Virus record (IMG/VR): IMGVR_UViG_3300035670_001181
Span: 1 to 24,956 of that record
Direction: 5' to 3' (one strand)
DNA from: a virus
Length of the DNA stretch: 24,956 bases
This document shows, in pieces, positions 9,001 to 14,632 of the stretch. The translations under genes and the position numbers were made by a program. The notes under the pieces were generated by a model. That model searched no databases. It had not been told where the DNA came from and saw only the letters and a list, made by a program, of their open reading frames with translations. Position 1 is the first letter of the stretch. Each line of letters opens with the position of its first letter.

Positions 9001-9320
9001 ACATCCTGATCGACCAGCTCGGCTACGAAGCCACCTTCCAGCGCAGGTCAGAGCAGTCGGTCGGTGCTGTTACCAGCGGCGCTGGCACCTACTCGGTGGC
9101 CTTCGACAAAGCGTTCTTCACCGGCACTGCGTTGCTTGGCGGCCTGAGCAGCAGCCTGCCCAGCATCGGCATCGTCGCGCAGAACATGGCGACAGGCGAT
9201 TACTTCAACGTGACCAACGTCACCAGCAGCGGCTTTGACGTGACCTTCAGAAACAGTGCTGGCACTGCAGTGAGCAGGAACTTCCTATGGACTGCGGTGG
9301 GATTTGGCAAGGGCGCTTAA
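6012..9320 (+). CDS. Central tail tip / host specificity protein, gpJ-like
   Basis: This 1102-residue protein forms the trimeric central tip that contacts the receptor. It starts with a glycine-rich linker (residues 8-23, almost only glycine) that leads into the HVPSEADDSLQS and VLDLISEGEIEG motifs typical of gpJ. Baseplate-hub-like domains fill residues 40-600, with the tryptophan-rich DPAWCLWDLLTNTRYG segment near residue 297. Two fibronectin type III-like domains lie about residues 630-720 and 735-830. The C-terminal 270 residues are probably the host-contacting part. It starts at ATG 6012, overlapping the previous stop; ATG 6018 is an alternative. It is the last gene of the tip set and precedes a separate fibre gene. 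Confidence 0.95.
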   Translation: MTMIAIQGAGGGGGGGGKGGGGGSTHVPSEADDSLQSVQYASVLDLISEGEIEGIEGDAKGIYLDGTPVQSSSGIDNFTGYTIVTRTGTQAQSYIPGTGVESEQAVNVEITAAASVTRQITNSDVDRARITVQVPALQIIEDDGDIIGHSVSIRCRVQYNGGGYTTVFEDTISGKTTNAYQRDYILTLAGAFPVDIRLERISADETSARRQNRTFWFSYTEIIDEKFRYPNSALVGLRFDSRQFKGIPARKYLVRGIKVQLPSNATVDTTTYLGRVTYSGVWDGTFGAATWTNDPAWCLWDLLTNTRYGASIPASSLDRYDFYAISQYCNALVSNGRGGLEPRFSCNMLINSRDEVYNIIQEFVALFRGIAYYGAGAMVVLQDKPSDPQYLLTPTNVVDGLFNYSGSSQKARHTTATVAYQDYDNLGEVSYEYVEDASAVAKYGIINKDIKAVGCYSQGQAHRAGKWALLSEQNLTETVTFSVSIDSGIVLRPGMVIDVADPVKAGTRRGGRIAAATTTTVTLDDATGITLGTSPTISVLLPTGLVETRSVSTLAAGVVTVTSAFSEAPNAESIWVLQNSSLQTQQFRVVSVAEAEDGIYGVTALAYNSSIYAAIESDIKLQTRDISNLSALPESPTGLTGTEHLYTDGQNVRTAFELSWVPPTQLVQSYRVIYRLNNNNWSQIDTNSPSTRIEGLDAGTLQVRVQSINSLGGVSNPATATFTLVGKTAPPGNVQNLTIEPISANSARLRWDATVDLDVRVAGRVHIRHTNLTDGTGTWSNSVDLIPAVAGYNTEAIVPLVEGEILVKFEDDGGRQSPTEASVIVDFPDALGNLLVQSRREDADTPPYQGSKTDVFYSDEFDALVLDGDALLDAIADFDLISSMDYLGAVQPLGTYEFANTLDLGAAYALDLSRYFVTAGFYPNDLVDSRTGEVDSWSDWDGAIVDKVNSKLYLRRTNDDPAGTPTWSGWQEFVNGTFLGRGFQFKAELISSDPSQNILIDQLGYEATFQRRSEQSVGAVTSGAGTYSVAFDKAFFTGTALLGGLSSSLPSIGIVAQNMATGDYFNVTNVTSSGFDVTFRNSAGTAVSRNFLWTAVGFGKGA

Positions 9321-9323
9321 AGT

Positions 9324-9341
9324 AGGAGCAAAATGGCCTAG
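9324..9341 (+). promoter_or_regulatory. Shine-Dalgarno followed by a two-codon mini-ORF before the tail fibre gene
   Basis: An AGGAG at 9324-9328 is well placed (four bases) for an ATG at 9333, but that frame reads only ATG GCC TAG. The fibre start ATG GCT begins two bases after this stop and lies 15 bases from the AGGAG, too far for ideal pairing. Ribosomes may initiate on the mini-ORF and then restart on the fibre gene. The arrangement is seen directly; its effect is inferred. Confidence 0.45.
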
Positions 9342-9343
9342 CT

Positions 9344-10345
9344 ATGGCTCAACACGATTACGTCATCGCTAACGGCACTGGTGCAGCCGTCCGATCTGAC
9401 CTGAACAATGCGCTGGCCGCGATCGTCAGCCAGAACAGCGGCGCCACTGCACCCAGCACTACCTACGCGTATCAGTGGTGGGCAGATACGACCACCGGCC
9501 TGCTCAAGCTGCGCAACGCTGCGAACAACGCTTGGATCACGCTGTTCCAGCTCGACGGCGAGTGGAGCACCATCGCTCTGGAGAACGGCTCAGCCGCAGC
9601 ACCGTCGATCTACTTCAAGGACAGCGGCACCGACACCGGCATCTACAGCCCCGGCACTGATCAGGTTGCCATCAGTACGGGCGGCACCGGGCGCCTGTTT
9701 GTTGACTCCAGTGGTCGGGTAGGTCTGGGGACTTCGACGCCGCAGCTAAGTACTGGCGCAGTCGGCGGCAATGTATTGCATGTTGCTGGCGCAGGAACTA
9801 CTGGACTGCGAATCCAAAATACCGGAGGCAATTCGGTTGACATTTACGCTGGCAGTGATGGTTTTATTAACCAGTCCGGGTCCGGCACTCTTAACTTTCA
9901 ACTTGCTGGATCTACCAAGGCAACCCTTACCTCAACTGGATTAGGGATTGGCACTACTTCGCCTAGCAATTTGCTGCATTTATCGGCAGCAGGCACTTCC
10001 TACTTGCAAATTCAGAATACGACAGCAAGCAACAATCTTTACGTTGGCAATTCAGGTGGTTCAGGCATCTTTGAACTTACTGGATCAAACCAATTTAAGT
10101 TTGTTTCTAACAGCAGTGAACGAGTTTTAATCGACAGCTCGGGACGCCTGTTAGTTGGCACGAGTACTGACTCTGGCGGTGCTCTACTTCAGGTGAACGG
10201 AGATCGAGTTAGAATTGCGACGGCTAAAACTCCAGCTTCCGCTACTGCCGCTGGCGTTGCGGGTGAGATTTGCTGGGATGCCAGCTACGTTTATGTCTGC
10301 GTTGCTGCGAACACATGGAAGCGATCCGCGATTGCCACTTGGTAG
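9344..10345 (+). CDS. Tail fibre protein with GIGT-type repeats
   Basis: This 333-residue fibre protein probably extends from the gpJ tip and binds the host surface. The N-terminal 75 residues (MAQHDYVIANGTGAA onward, then WWADTTTGLLKLRN) resemble the head domain of fibre proteins I associate with cyanophages. Three related repeat motifs follow at about residues 123 (GRVGLGTSTP), 198 (GLGIGTTSP) and 266 (GRLLVGTST), consistent with a repetitive beta shaft. The C-terminus, GEICWDASYVYVCVAANTWK, is a small beta domain typical of such fibres. Base composition becomes more A/T-rich after about 9725, suggesting that the shaft and tip were swapped onto a conserved head. The end overlaps the next gene by 31 bases. 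Confidence 0.85.
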   Translation: MAQHDYVIANGTGAAVRSDLNNALAAIVSQNSGATAPSTTYAYQWWADTTTGLLKLRNAANNAWITLFQLDGEWSTIALENGSAAAPSIYFKDSGTDTGIYSPGTDQVAISTGGTGRLFVDSSGRVGLGTSTPQLSTGAVGGNVLHVAGAGTTGLRIQNTGGNSVDIYAGSDGFINQSGSGTLNFQLAGSTKATLTSTGLGIGTTSPSNLLHLSAAGTSYLQIQNTTASNNLYVGNSGGSGIFELTGSNQFKFVSNSSERVLIDSSGRLLVGTSTDSGGALLQVNGDRVRIATAKTPASATAAGVAGEICWDASYVYVCVAANTWKRSAIATW

Positions 10346-10827
10346 CCGAGGCGGGCACGCTCAAGTGTTCCGTCTGCAAACAGCTCAAGCCAGCCGACCA
10401 GTTCTATGAGGTCCGCAACCGTACCAATGGGCGGAGGGATTCGTTCGGGGTGCTTCGAGCGTCGCAATGCAAAGCCTGCCAAAACGATTACTACCTTGGC
10501 TTGGACCAGAAAACCAAAATGCTTTACGCAGCTCGGAAGCGGGCACGGCTTGGTGGATTCGACTGCACCATCACAAAGGACGACATTGAGATTCCCGAAA
10601 CCTGTCCGGTGCTGGGGATTCCACTGTTTGCTCGTGTAGGCGCTGGCAGGTCAAACCGCGATCAAGTGGAGAACTCCCCGAGCCTGGATCGGATCGACAA
10701 CAGCAAGGGCTACGTGCCTGGGAACATTGCCGTCATTTCTATGCGCGCCAACATGATCAAGAACAACGCCACGCTTGCTGAGCTGAAGGCCATCGTAGCC
10801 TACATAGAAGCCAGCCAGAGCCAGTAA
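10315..10827 (+). CDS. HNH-type endonuclease with N-terminal zinc finger
   Basis: This 170-residue protein looks like a free-standing phage HNH nuclease. A CxxC pair in LKCSVCKQLKPADQFY and a second in SQCKAC form an N-terminal zinc ribbon. The C-terminal half has the pattern CPVLGIPL, then SPSLDRIDNSKGYVPGNIAV, then a conserved RANMIKNNAT segment, as seen in phage HNH nucleases with an LDRID core. I chose ATG 10315 because an in-frame ATG at 10270 gives a cysteine-rich leader that reads as out-of-frame fibre sequence. The gene starts inside the fibre gene. A homing function is the usual guess for such genes; a role in DNA packaging is also possible but unsupported here. Confidence 0.8.
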   Translation: MEAIRDCHLVAEAGTLKCSVCKQLKPADQFYEVRNRTNGRRDSFGVLRASQCKACQNDYYLGLDQKTKMLYAARKRARLGGFDCTITKDDIEIPETCPVLGIPLFARVGAGRSNRDQVENSPSLDRIDNSKGYVPGNIAVISMRANMIKNNATLAELKAIVAYIEASQSQ

Positions 10828-10852
10828 ACCTACTCACATCTCTCCCTGGCTG

Positions 10853-10932
10853 ACGTGTTAAAGAAATCCAAAAACTTTGACACGTTTATCTAGACGTGTA
10901 ACCAGACCCCGCTGGGCTTGACACGGGTGTAA
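10853..10932 (+). promoter_or_regulatory. Control region with repeated TTGACAC / GTGTAA half-sites
   Basis: Between the HNH gene and the next ORF lie repeated related elements: ACGTGTTAA at 10853-10861, an inverted pair TTGACACGT (10877-10885) and ACGTGTAA (10894-10901), and a tighter inverted pair TTGACAC (10918-10924) and GTGTAA (10927-10932). Both TTGACA hexamers match a sigma70 -35 box, but I find no good -10 at the right distance. The symmetry suggests operators for a DNA-binding protein, or phage-specific promoters that lack a standard -10. Confidence 0.5.
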
Positions 10933-10938
10933 TGTGGT

Positions 10939-10967
10939 GGGGCAGCGGTGCGTCAACACCCTGCCCC
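10939..10967 (+). other. Strong RNA hairpin in the leader of the accessory gene cluster
   Basis: GGGGCAG (10939-10945) pairs with CTGCCCC (10961-10967), and after a single bulged C, GGTG (10947-10950) pairs with CACC (10957-10960), leaving a six-base loop. No T-run follows, so it is not a classic intrinsic terminator. It ends 22 bases before the next start codon and could affect translation or mRNA stability. Confidence 0.5.
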
Positions 10968-10989
10968 TGGCCACGATCCCCTGGAGACC

Positions 10990-11337
10990 ATGACCCAAGA
11001 ATCTTATAAGCATCCCATTGCCCCACCGCCGGAGCTGGTGCGCCACTGGTCTCGGTTTCAAGGCGACACCGATCCCGAAGCGCTGTGGTTTCGCATCGCC
11101 AACGAAGCCGCCCAATGGGGCGCCGACCAGGAACTGGAAGCGTGCGTGAAATGGCTCGAATGGAATCATTCCGATCTCCTCAGCCGCGATCTCCGCGCCG
11201 CCCGCCGCCCCAAGCCACCAAGCTTGAAGGAGCAGGCCATTGCAGCGCTGGACGACGCTGTGATGCGGGGCGACTGCATCACTGTGTCTGATGCACTGCC
11301 CACCATCCGCCGCGCACTGGAGCAACTCGATGACTAA
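10990..11337 (+). CDS. Small acidic protein, first of two tandem paralogues
   Basis: This 115-residue protein has no recognised function. Its C-terminal two thirds contain GADQELEACVKWLEWN, then RRPKPPSLKEQAIAALDD and the ending TIRRALEQLDD, all repeated almost word for word in the next gene. I associate this RPKPPSLKEQA type with picocyanobacterial phages. The start is ATG 10990 with GGAG at 10983-10986; a GTG at 10948 would lie inside a hairpin and is less likely. The stop overlaps the next start (ATGACTAA). No catalytic residues, membrane segment or export signal are visible. The helical, charged nature would fit a small regulatory or inhibitory protein, but that is speculation. Confidence 0.75.
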   Translation: MTQESYKHPIAPPPELVRHWSRFQGDTDPEALWFRIANEAAQWGADQELEACVKWLEWNHSDLLSRDLRAARRPKPPSLKEQAIAALDDAVMRGDCITVSDALPTIRRALEQLDD

Positions 11338-11683
11338 ACAAATTAACGGTGACAAGTTGTTTGTTATTGATCATCATCCTGCTATTCCACCTTCTGATTT
11401 ATTAAAGAAGTGGGAAGATGCATGGTTTAATGAAGAAGAACATGCTGATGTTTTATTGATCCAGGCATTTCAAGCAGGCGCAGACCAGGAGCTGGAGGCG
11501 TGCTGTGAGTTGCTGCGGCAGAAAGGCGTTCCTGCGTGGTCCTTGCTTCGGCTGCATCGCCGCCCCAAGCCGCCGAGCTTGAAGGAGCAGGCGCTTGCAT
11601 TACTGCAGCCAGGAGAGCCACGCCTATTCAACAGCGAAATGCAAGACACCATCCGCCGCGCCTTGGAGCAACTAGATGATTGA
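11330..11683 (+). CDS. Small protein, second tandem paralogue with a divergent A/T-rich 5' half
   Basis: This 117-residue protein shares with its upstream neighbour the segments GADQELEAC, HRRPKPPSLKEQALALL and DTIRRALEQLDD, which are also close at the DNA level. The first 45 codons differ completely and are markedly A/T-rich (11335-11460), whereas the shared 3' part is G/C-rich. The gene thus looks like a new 5' module joined to a duplicated 3' module. The start ATG overlaps the previous stop by eight bases and its stop overlaps the next start in the same manner, so the three genes are probably one transcript. Function unknown. Confidence 0.75.
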   Translation: MTKQINGDKLFVIDHHPAIPPSDLLKKWEDAWFNEEEHADVLLIQAFQAGADQELEACCELLRQKGVPAWSLLRLHRRPKPPSLKEQALALLQPGEPRLFNSEMQDTIRRALEQLDD

Positions 11684-12179
11684 ACCAACAATGAACAACA
11701 AAGTTATTTTTCAACAAAACTCTCCTGATGGAATGGAAGAGGTCATCCGTTTTGACAAAGAAGGCTTTCACTACCGGGACCAGTTCATTGGTGATGCTGG
11801 TGAAGCCCACTACTTGATGGTGGAGTTTCTCAGGCAGAACACCGCGACAAAGCGATGCGATACGAAGTCTAGAGGCCTGATCCAGCGACTGACCGATGCG
11901 CTGGAAATGCTGATGAAGTGGGACGGCTGGTGCGAAAAAGACGAGCTTGATTTGCTGTCTGAAGCCCGCACGCACCTTGCCCAGCCCGAGCTGCAGGACC
12001 CATCAGACGCAGAACTGCTGGGGTTGATGCCCGAGACAATGCGGGATGAGTTCTCTTACGCAGCCAAGGTCTGCTCTGACGCAACCGGCGGCAAAGTCGA
12101 GCCCGGCATCTTTCGCGTGGCACTCAATACCGCTGCTCTGGAGTACGCCCAAGCAGTTCTAGCCCGCTACGTCCTGTAG
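11676..12179 (+). CDS. Conserved-type hypothetical protein
   Basis: I do not recognise this 167-residue protein as a named family. It begins with an A/T-rich stretch (MNNKVIFQQNSPDG, beta-prone) and continues into a helical, G/C-rich part with WDGWCEKDELDLLSEARTHL. It ends with VEPGIFRVALNTAALEY, a C-terminal region of a style I associate with small cyanophage proteins. No catalytic motif or membrane segment is visible. ATG 11676 overlaps the upstream stop; ATG 11691 is an alternative that would leave a small gap. Its composition shift repeats the pattern of the preceding gene, pointing to modular exchange of 5' parts. Confidence 0.65.
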   Translation: MIEPTMNNKVIFQQNSPDGMEEVIRFDKEGFHYRDQFIGDAGEAHYLMVEFLRQNTATKRCDTKSRGLIQRLTDALEMLMKWDGWCEKDELDLLSEARTHLAQPELQDPSDAELLGLMPETMRDEFSYAAKVCSDATGGKVEPGIFRVALNTAALEYAQAVLARYVL

Positions 12180-12210
12180 TCATTCCCACTAATTACCCCA
12201 CCCAATCACC

Positions 12211-12561
12211 GTGACCCAAAAAGATTGCCCGATTAACTTCCGAGAGCTGTGCGCTGTGCTAAACAAATGGGTGATTGAACTGGCCGCAAGTCACCCCAAC
12301 CTGTCTGATTCAGGTATCGCCAAGATCAACCAGCTTGTTGATCACACCGCTGACGCCCTGGCCCAGTCCGAGCCGGTGCCCGTCGCTGAACGGTTGCCGG
12401 GTCTGCAGGATTGTGATGCAGAGGGAAAGTGTTGGTGGTGGGTCGCTGATGAGCCTGGAGCTTTTCCGCATTGGATCTACGCCCCGCTTGAAGCGCAAAC
12501 ATGGGCCGGCTATTCGGCCTGGCTTCCTCACCACGCGCTGCCGGTGCCTCAAGCCTCATAG
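12211..12561 (+). CDS. DUF551-like small protein
   Basis: This 116-residue protein has a helical N-terminal half and a C-terminal domain with the pattern VAERLPGLQDCDAEGKCWWW followed by WLPHHALPVP. That pattern resembles the DUF551 domain, often found in phage proteins and of unknown function. The start is GTG at 12211, preceded by a C-rich leader (CCCACCCAATCACC) without a Shine-Dalgarno sequence, which is not unusual in cyanobacteria. There is a 31-base gap from the previous gene. The DUF551 match is by eye and should be treated as likely rather than certain. Confidence 0.65.
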   Translation: MTQKDCPINFRELCAVLNKWVIELAASHPNLSDSGIAKINQLVDHTADALAQSEPVPVAERLPGLQDCDAEGKCWWWVADEPGAFPHWIYAPLEAQTWAGYSAWLPHHALPVPQAS

Positions 12562-12611
12562 TCACCTTCACTAGGCACCCGTCCTAAACTCCCACCATCA
12601 CCCATCAACTC

Positions 12612-12917
12612 ATGGCCACCGTATTTACCTGGCACATCGCCAACATGGAGCGCGAGACCGCTGACGGGTTTGTGATGACCGCCCACTACACCGTCACCGC
12701 TGAAGACGGCACCTACAGCAGCGGTGCGTACGGGTCACTGGGCTTCGAGCGCCCGGACAAGCTGATCCCGTTTGCTGACCTGACCGAAGAGATGGTCATC
12801 GGCTGGGTCAAGGATGCGTTCGGCGCCGAGAAAGTCACCGAAATCGAAGCCGCCCTGCAGGCGCAGCTTGACGAGCAGCGTCATCCCAGCAAAGCCAGCG
12901 GGATGCCGTGGCAGTAG
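12612..12917 (+). CDS. Small conserved phage protein of unknown function
   Basis: This 101-residue protein reads TWHIANMERETADGFVMTAH near the start, followed by HYTVTAEDGTYSSGAYGSLG. I associate this pattern with small, mostly beta phage proteins that occur near structural or lysis genes. The second half is helical, with a tryptophan at GWVKDAFG. No enzymatic residues are apparent. The start ATG has no Shine-Dalgarno; instead the leader holds CCCACCATCACCC, similar to the leader of the previous gene. A virion or assembly role is possible from the location, but nothing in the sequence proves it. Confidence 0.65.
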   Translation: MATVFTWHIANMERETADGFVMTAHYTVTAEDGTYSSGAYGSLGFERPDKLIPFADLTEEMVIGWVKDAFGAEKVTEIEAALQAQLDEQRHPSKASGMPWQ

Positions 12918-12933
12918 GCGCTAACCTGAGTGC

Positions 12934-13182
12934 ATGATCGAGCTGGTCGCTGCTGTTGCTGGGGCATCCATCAGCGTGGCTGCGATGGGCGCGATGGGCT
13001 TCAGCAAGCGCAATGACGAGGCGCGTGATGCCGTCATCCGGCTCACCGCTGCAGTGGAGCACATCGCCACGCAACTGGAGGTGCTGCATGGTGACATCCG
13101 CGCCGATCGTCAGGAGACCTTTAAGCGGCTGAATGGCGTTGAGCAGCGGGTGGCTACGCTAGAGGCACGCCCACACCGTTAG
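12934..13182 (+). CDS. Small membrane protein with helical tail, lysis region
   Basis: This 82-residue protein has one hydrophobic segment at residues 3-22 (LVAAVAGASISVAAMGAMG), followed by a charged helix to the end that looks able to form a coiled coil (heptad-like spacing in AVEHIATQLEVL and LNGVEQRVATLE). The layout resembles XhlA-type lysis accessory proteins and other small phage membrane proteins. It lies just before a second small membrane ORF and the endolysin gene, which supports a role in lysis, perhaps as a holin partner or antiholin. There is no direct proof of pore formation. The ATG is 16 bases after the previous stop. Confidence 0.6.
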   Translation: MIELVAAVAGASISVAAMGAMGFSKRNDEARDAVIRLTAAVEHIATQLEVLHGDIRADRQETFKRLNGVEQRVATLEARPHR

Positions 13183-13184
13183 TC

Positions 13185-13325
13185 ATGGACTTCCTGTCCC
13201 ATCCTGCTTTTTGGATTGTTGTTGCTGCAGCTAGCGAACTGATTGCCCTGTCGCCGCTGAAAAGCAACAGCATCATTCAACTGGTGTTCCAGATCCTCAA
13301 CCTGCTCAAAGCAAAAAAGGGCTGA
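13185..13325 (+). CDS. 46-residue membrane protein, possible holin or lysis accessory protein
   Basis: This short gene begins at ATG 13185, two bases after the previous stop, and encodes 46 residues. The N-terminal part (HPAFWIVVAAASELIALSP) is hydrophobic and long enough to span or enter the membrane once. A second amphipathic stretch (SIIQLVFQILNLLKAKK) leads to a basic end. Its position directly upstream of the endolysin suggests a lysis function. The last codons are GCA AAA AAG GGC TGA and contain a perfect A_AAA_AAG slippery heptamer in the correct phase, so a longer product with a 79-residue C-terminal extension is predicted. I do not recognise a characterised family. Confidence 0.65.
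   Translation: MDFLSHPAFWIVVAAASELIALSPLKSNSIIQLVFQILNLLKAKKG
13313..13319 (+). promoter_or_regulatory. Slippery site A_AAA_AAG at the end of the 46-residue membrane ORF
   Basis: The heptamer A AAA AAG sits in phase with the zero-frame codons GCA AAA AAG GGC TGA, the most efficient class of -1 slippery sequence known in bacteria. The stop is two codons downstream. The -1 frame is open from 13235 to 13558 and lacks ATG, GTG and TTG codons for the first part of the extension, so a slip here is the simplest way to translate it. A small potential hairpin (AGCG/CGCT) lies about 30 bases downstream; its role is doubtful. Confidence 0.6.
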
Positions 13326-13558
13326 TCCGGTTTGGCAAGCCTTTATGGGAGCGCCGCGCTGAGCAAGCCATTCGTCAATGGTGGTTTGAGCGCACGCTAC
13401 CGGCCAAGCTGGACAAGGCAGAGGCTGATTGGCATGTTGCGCAACCTGCAGCGCCGAAGCCGGTGATTACGCATGAACCGATCGACGATGAGCTGCAGAC
13501 CGGCGACAGCCGATTGCTAGGTGGTCCTATGAGCATCAAATCACCATGGTCAAGCTGA
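13319..13558 (+). CDS. -1 frame extension of the small membrane protein
   Basis: This open frame adds 79 residues after a -1 slip at A_AAA_AAG, giving a 124-residue fusion with the preceding 45 residues. The extension starts GLIRFGKPLWERRAEQAIRQ, is basic and tryptophan-rich at first, then has a proline/alanine linker (QPAAPKPVITHEPIDDE), and ends LLGGPMSIKSPWSS. Without it, 13326-13545 would be an unexplained gap in a tightly packed gene cluster. Its end overlaps the endolysin start by 13 bases. There is no ordinary start codon until deep in the frame, so independent translation is unlikely, although reinitiation at CTG 13322, which overlaps the TGA stop, cannot be excluded. Function unknown; a basic cytoplasmic tail on a membrane protein would fit. 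Confidence 0.55.
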   Translation, partial: GLIRFGKPLWERRAEQAIRQWWFERTLPAKLDKAEADWHVAQPAAPKPVITHEPIDDELQTGDSRLLGGPMSIKSPWSS

Positions 13559-14604
13559 GCGACCTGTTCCGGTACTACAAGCACGGCACGCCACATCAAA
13601 TGGCGGCCATCTCTGAATTGGAAGCCGAGCTGTTAAAGGTTGCGCCGGAATTGTTTACTAAGGACCAGCCGTGGTACAAGACCTGGCAGCAGGGCGGCAA
13701 GCTGCATAGCTATGAGGCAGCAGCAAAGCTGATCAAAGAGTTTGAAGGCTGCCACCTGTCGGCTTACCCAGACCCGCTCAGCGGCGGCGATCCCTGGACC
13801 ATCGGCTATGGCAGCACCAGGTACAGCGACGGCCGCAAGGTGCAGCGCGGCGACAAGATCACCGTGGTCGAAGCCGGCAAGCTGCTGGACCTAGAGGTTG
13901 AACGCATTGCTGAGAAGCTACGTGCAACGGTGCCGTTCTGGAATGCCATGAATGGCGATAAGCAGTGCGCCCTGATCAGCTTTGCCTACAACCTGGGCAG
14001 CGGGTTTTACGGCTCGACCGGGTTCGAGACGATCAGCCGCGGGCTGCGTGAAAAAGATTGGGATGCAGTGCCGGCCGCGATGCTGCTCTACAGGAACCCC
14101 GGCACCAACGTCGAGGCTGGGCTGAGGCGCCGGCGCGAAGCTGAGGGCAAGCTATGGGGCGAGGCTGCGCAAGCCTTGCCATACAAGGTGAAGCCCAGCG
14201 ATCCGTTCAGCACCAAGCTGTCGGCGCATTTCACCCTTGGCGAGTTTGCGCTAGGTGATCCCGCCCGCCGGTTTGTTGCCCAGCATCAGATCGACACCGC
14301 AGCCGAGCTGGCAGCGTTCTTGGAGCGTGTGCGCACCGCATTTGGCGGCAAGCGCATCACGATCACAAGCGGCTACCGTCCAGCGGCGATCAACCGCGCC
14401 GTTGGTGGCGCATCAGGCAGTGAACACCTCTACGACGCTCCCAGCGTGGGAGCTGTGGACTTTTACGTTGATGGCGCTGATATCAACAAGGTGCAGGCAT
14501 GGGTTGATCGTGAATGGCCGTACAGCGTTGGCTATGGCGCGGCCAAGGGATTTACCCATCTAGGCATCCGCAAAGGCCGGCCTAGGGTGCGCTGGGACTA
14601 TTAG
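13546..14604 (+). CDS. Two-domain endolysin: GH24 lysozyme plus M15-type peptidase
   Basis: This 352-residue enzyme should degrade host peptidoglycan at lysis. Residues about 57-215 are a GH24 (T4/lambdoid-type) muramidase with the catalytic glutamate E67 in EFEG, D76 in AYPDP and T85 in WTIGYGS. Residues about 225-350 resemble a zinc M15/DD-carboxypeptidase-like domain with SGYRP, then H294 and D305 in a SEHLYD to AVDF arrangement, and H338 in FTHLG as the third zinc ligand. All expected active-site residues are present in both domains. There is no signal peptide, so release should need a holin; the two small membrane ORFs upstream are candidates. The first 55 residues form an extra N-terminal helical region. 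Confidence 0.9.
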   Translation: MVKLSDLFRYYKHGTPHQMAAISELEAELLKVAPELFTKDQPWYKTWQQGGKLHSYEAAAKLIKEFEGCHLSAYPDPLSGGDPWTIGYGSTRYSDGRKVQRGDKITVVEAGKLLDLEVERIAEKLRATVPFWNAMNGDKQCALISFAYNLGSGFYGSTGFETISRGLREKDWDAVPAAMLLYRNPGTNVEAGLRRRREAEGKLWGEAAQALPYKVKPSDPFSTKLSAHFTLGEFALGDPARRFVAQHQIDTAAELAAFLERVRTAFGGKRITITSGYRPAAINRAVGGASGSEHLYDAPSVGAVDFYVDGADINKVQAWVDREWPYSVGYGAAKGFTHLGIRKGRPRVRWDY

Positions 14605-14632
14605 ACTCGCTGTGTAGGCCGCTACCAACGGC

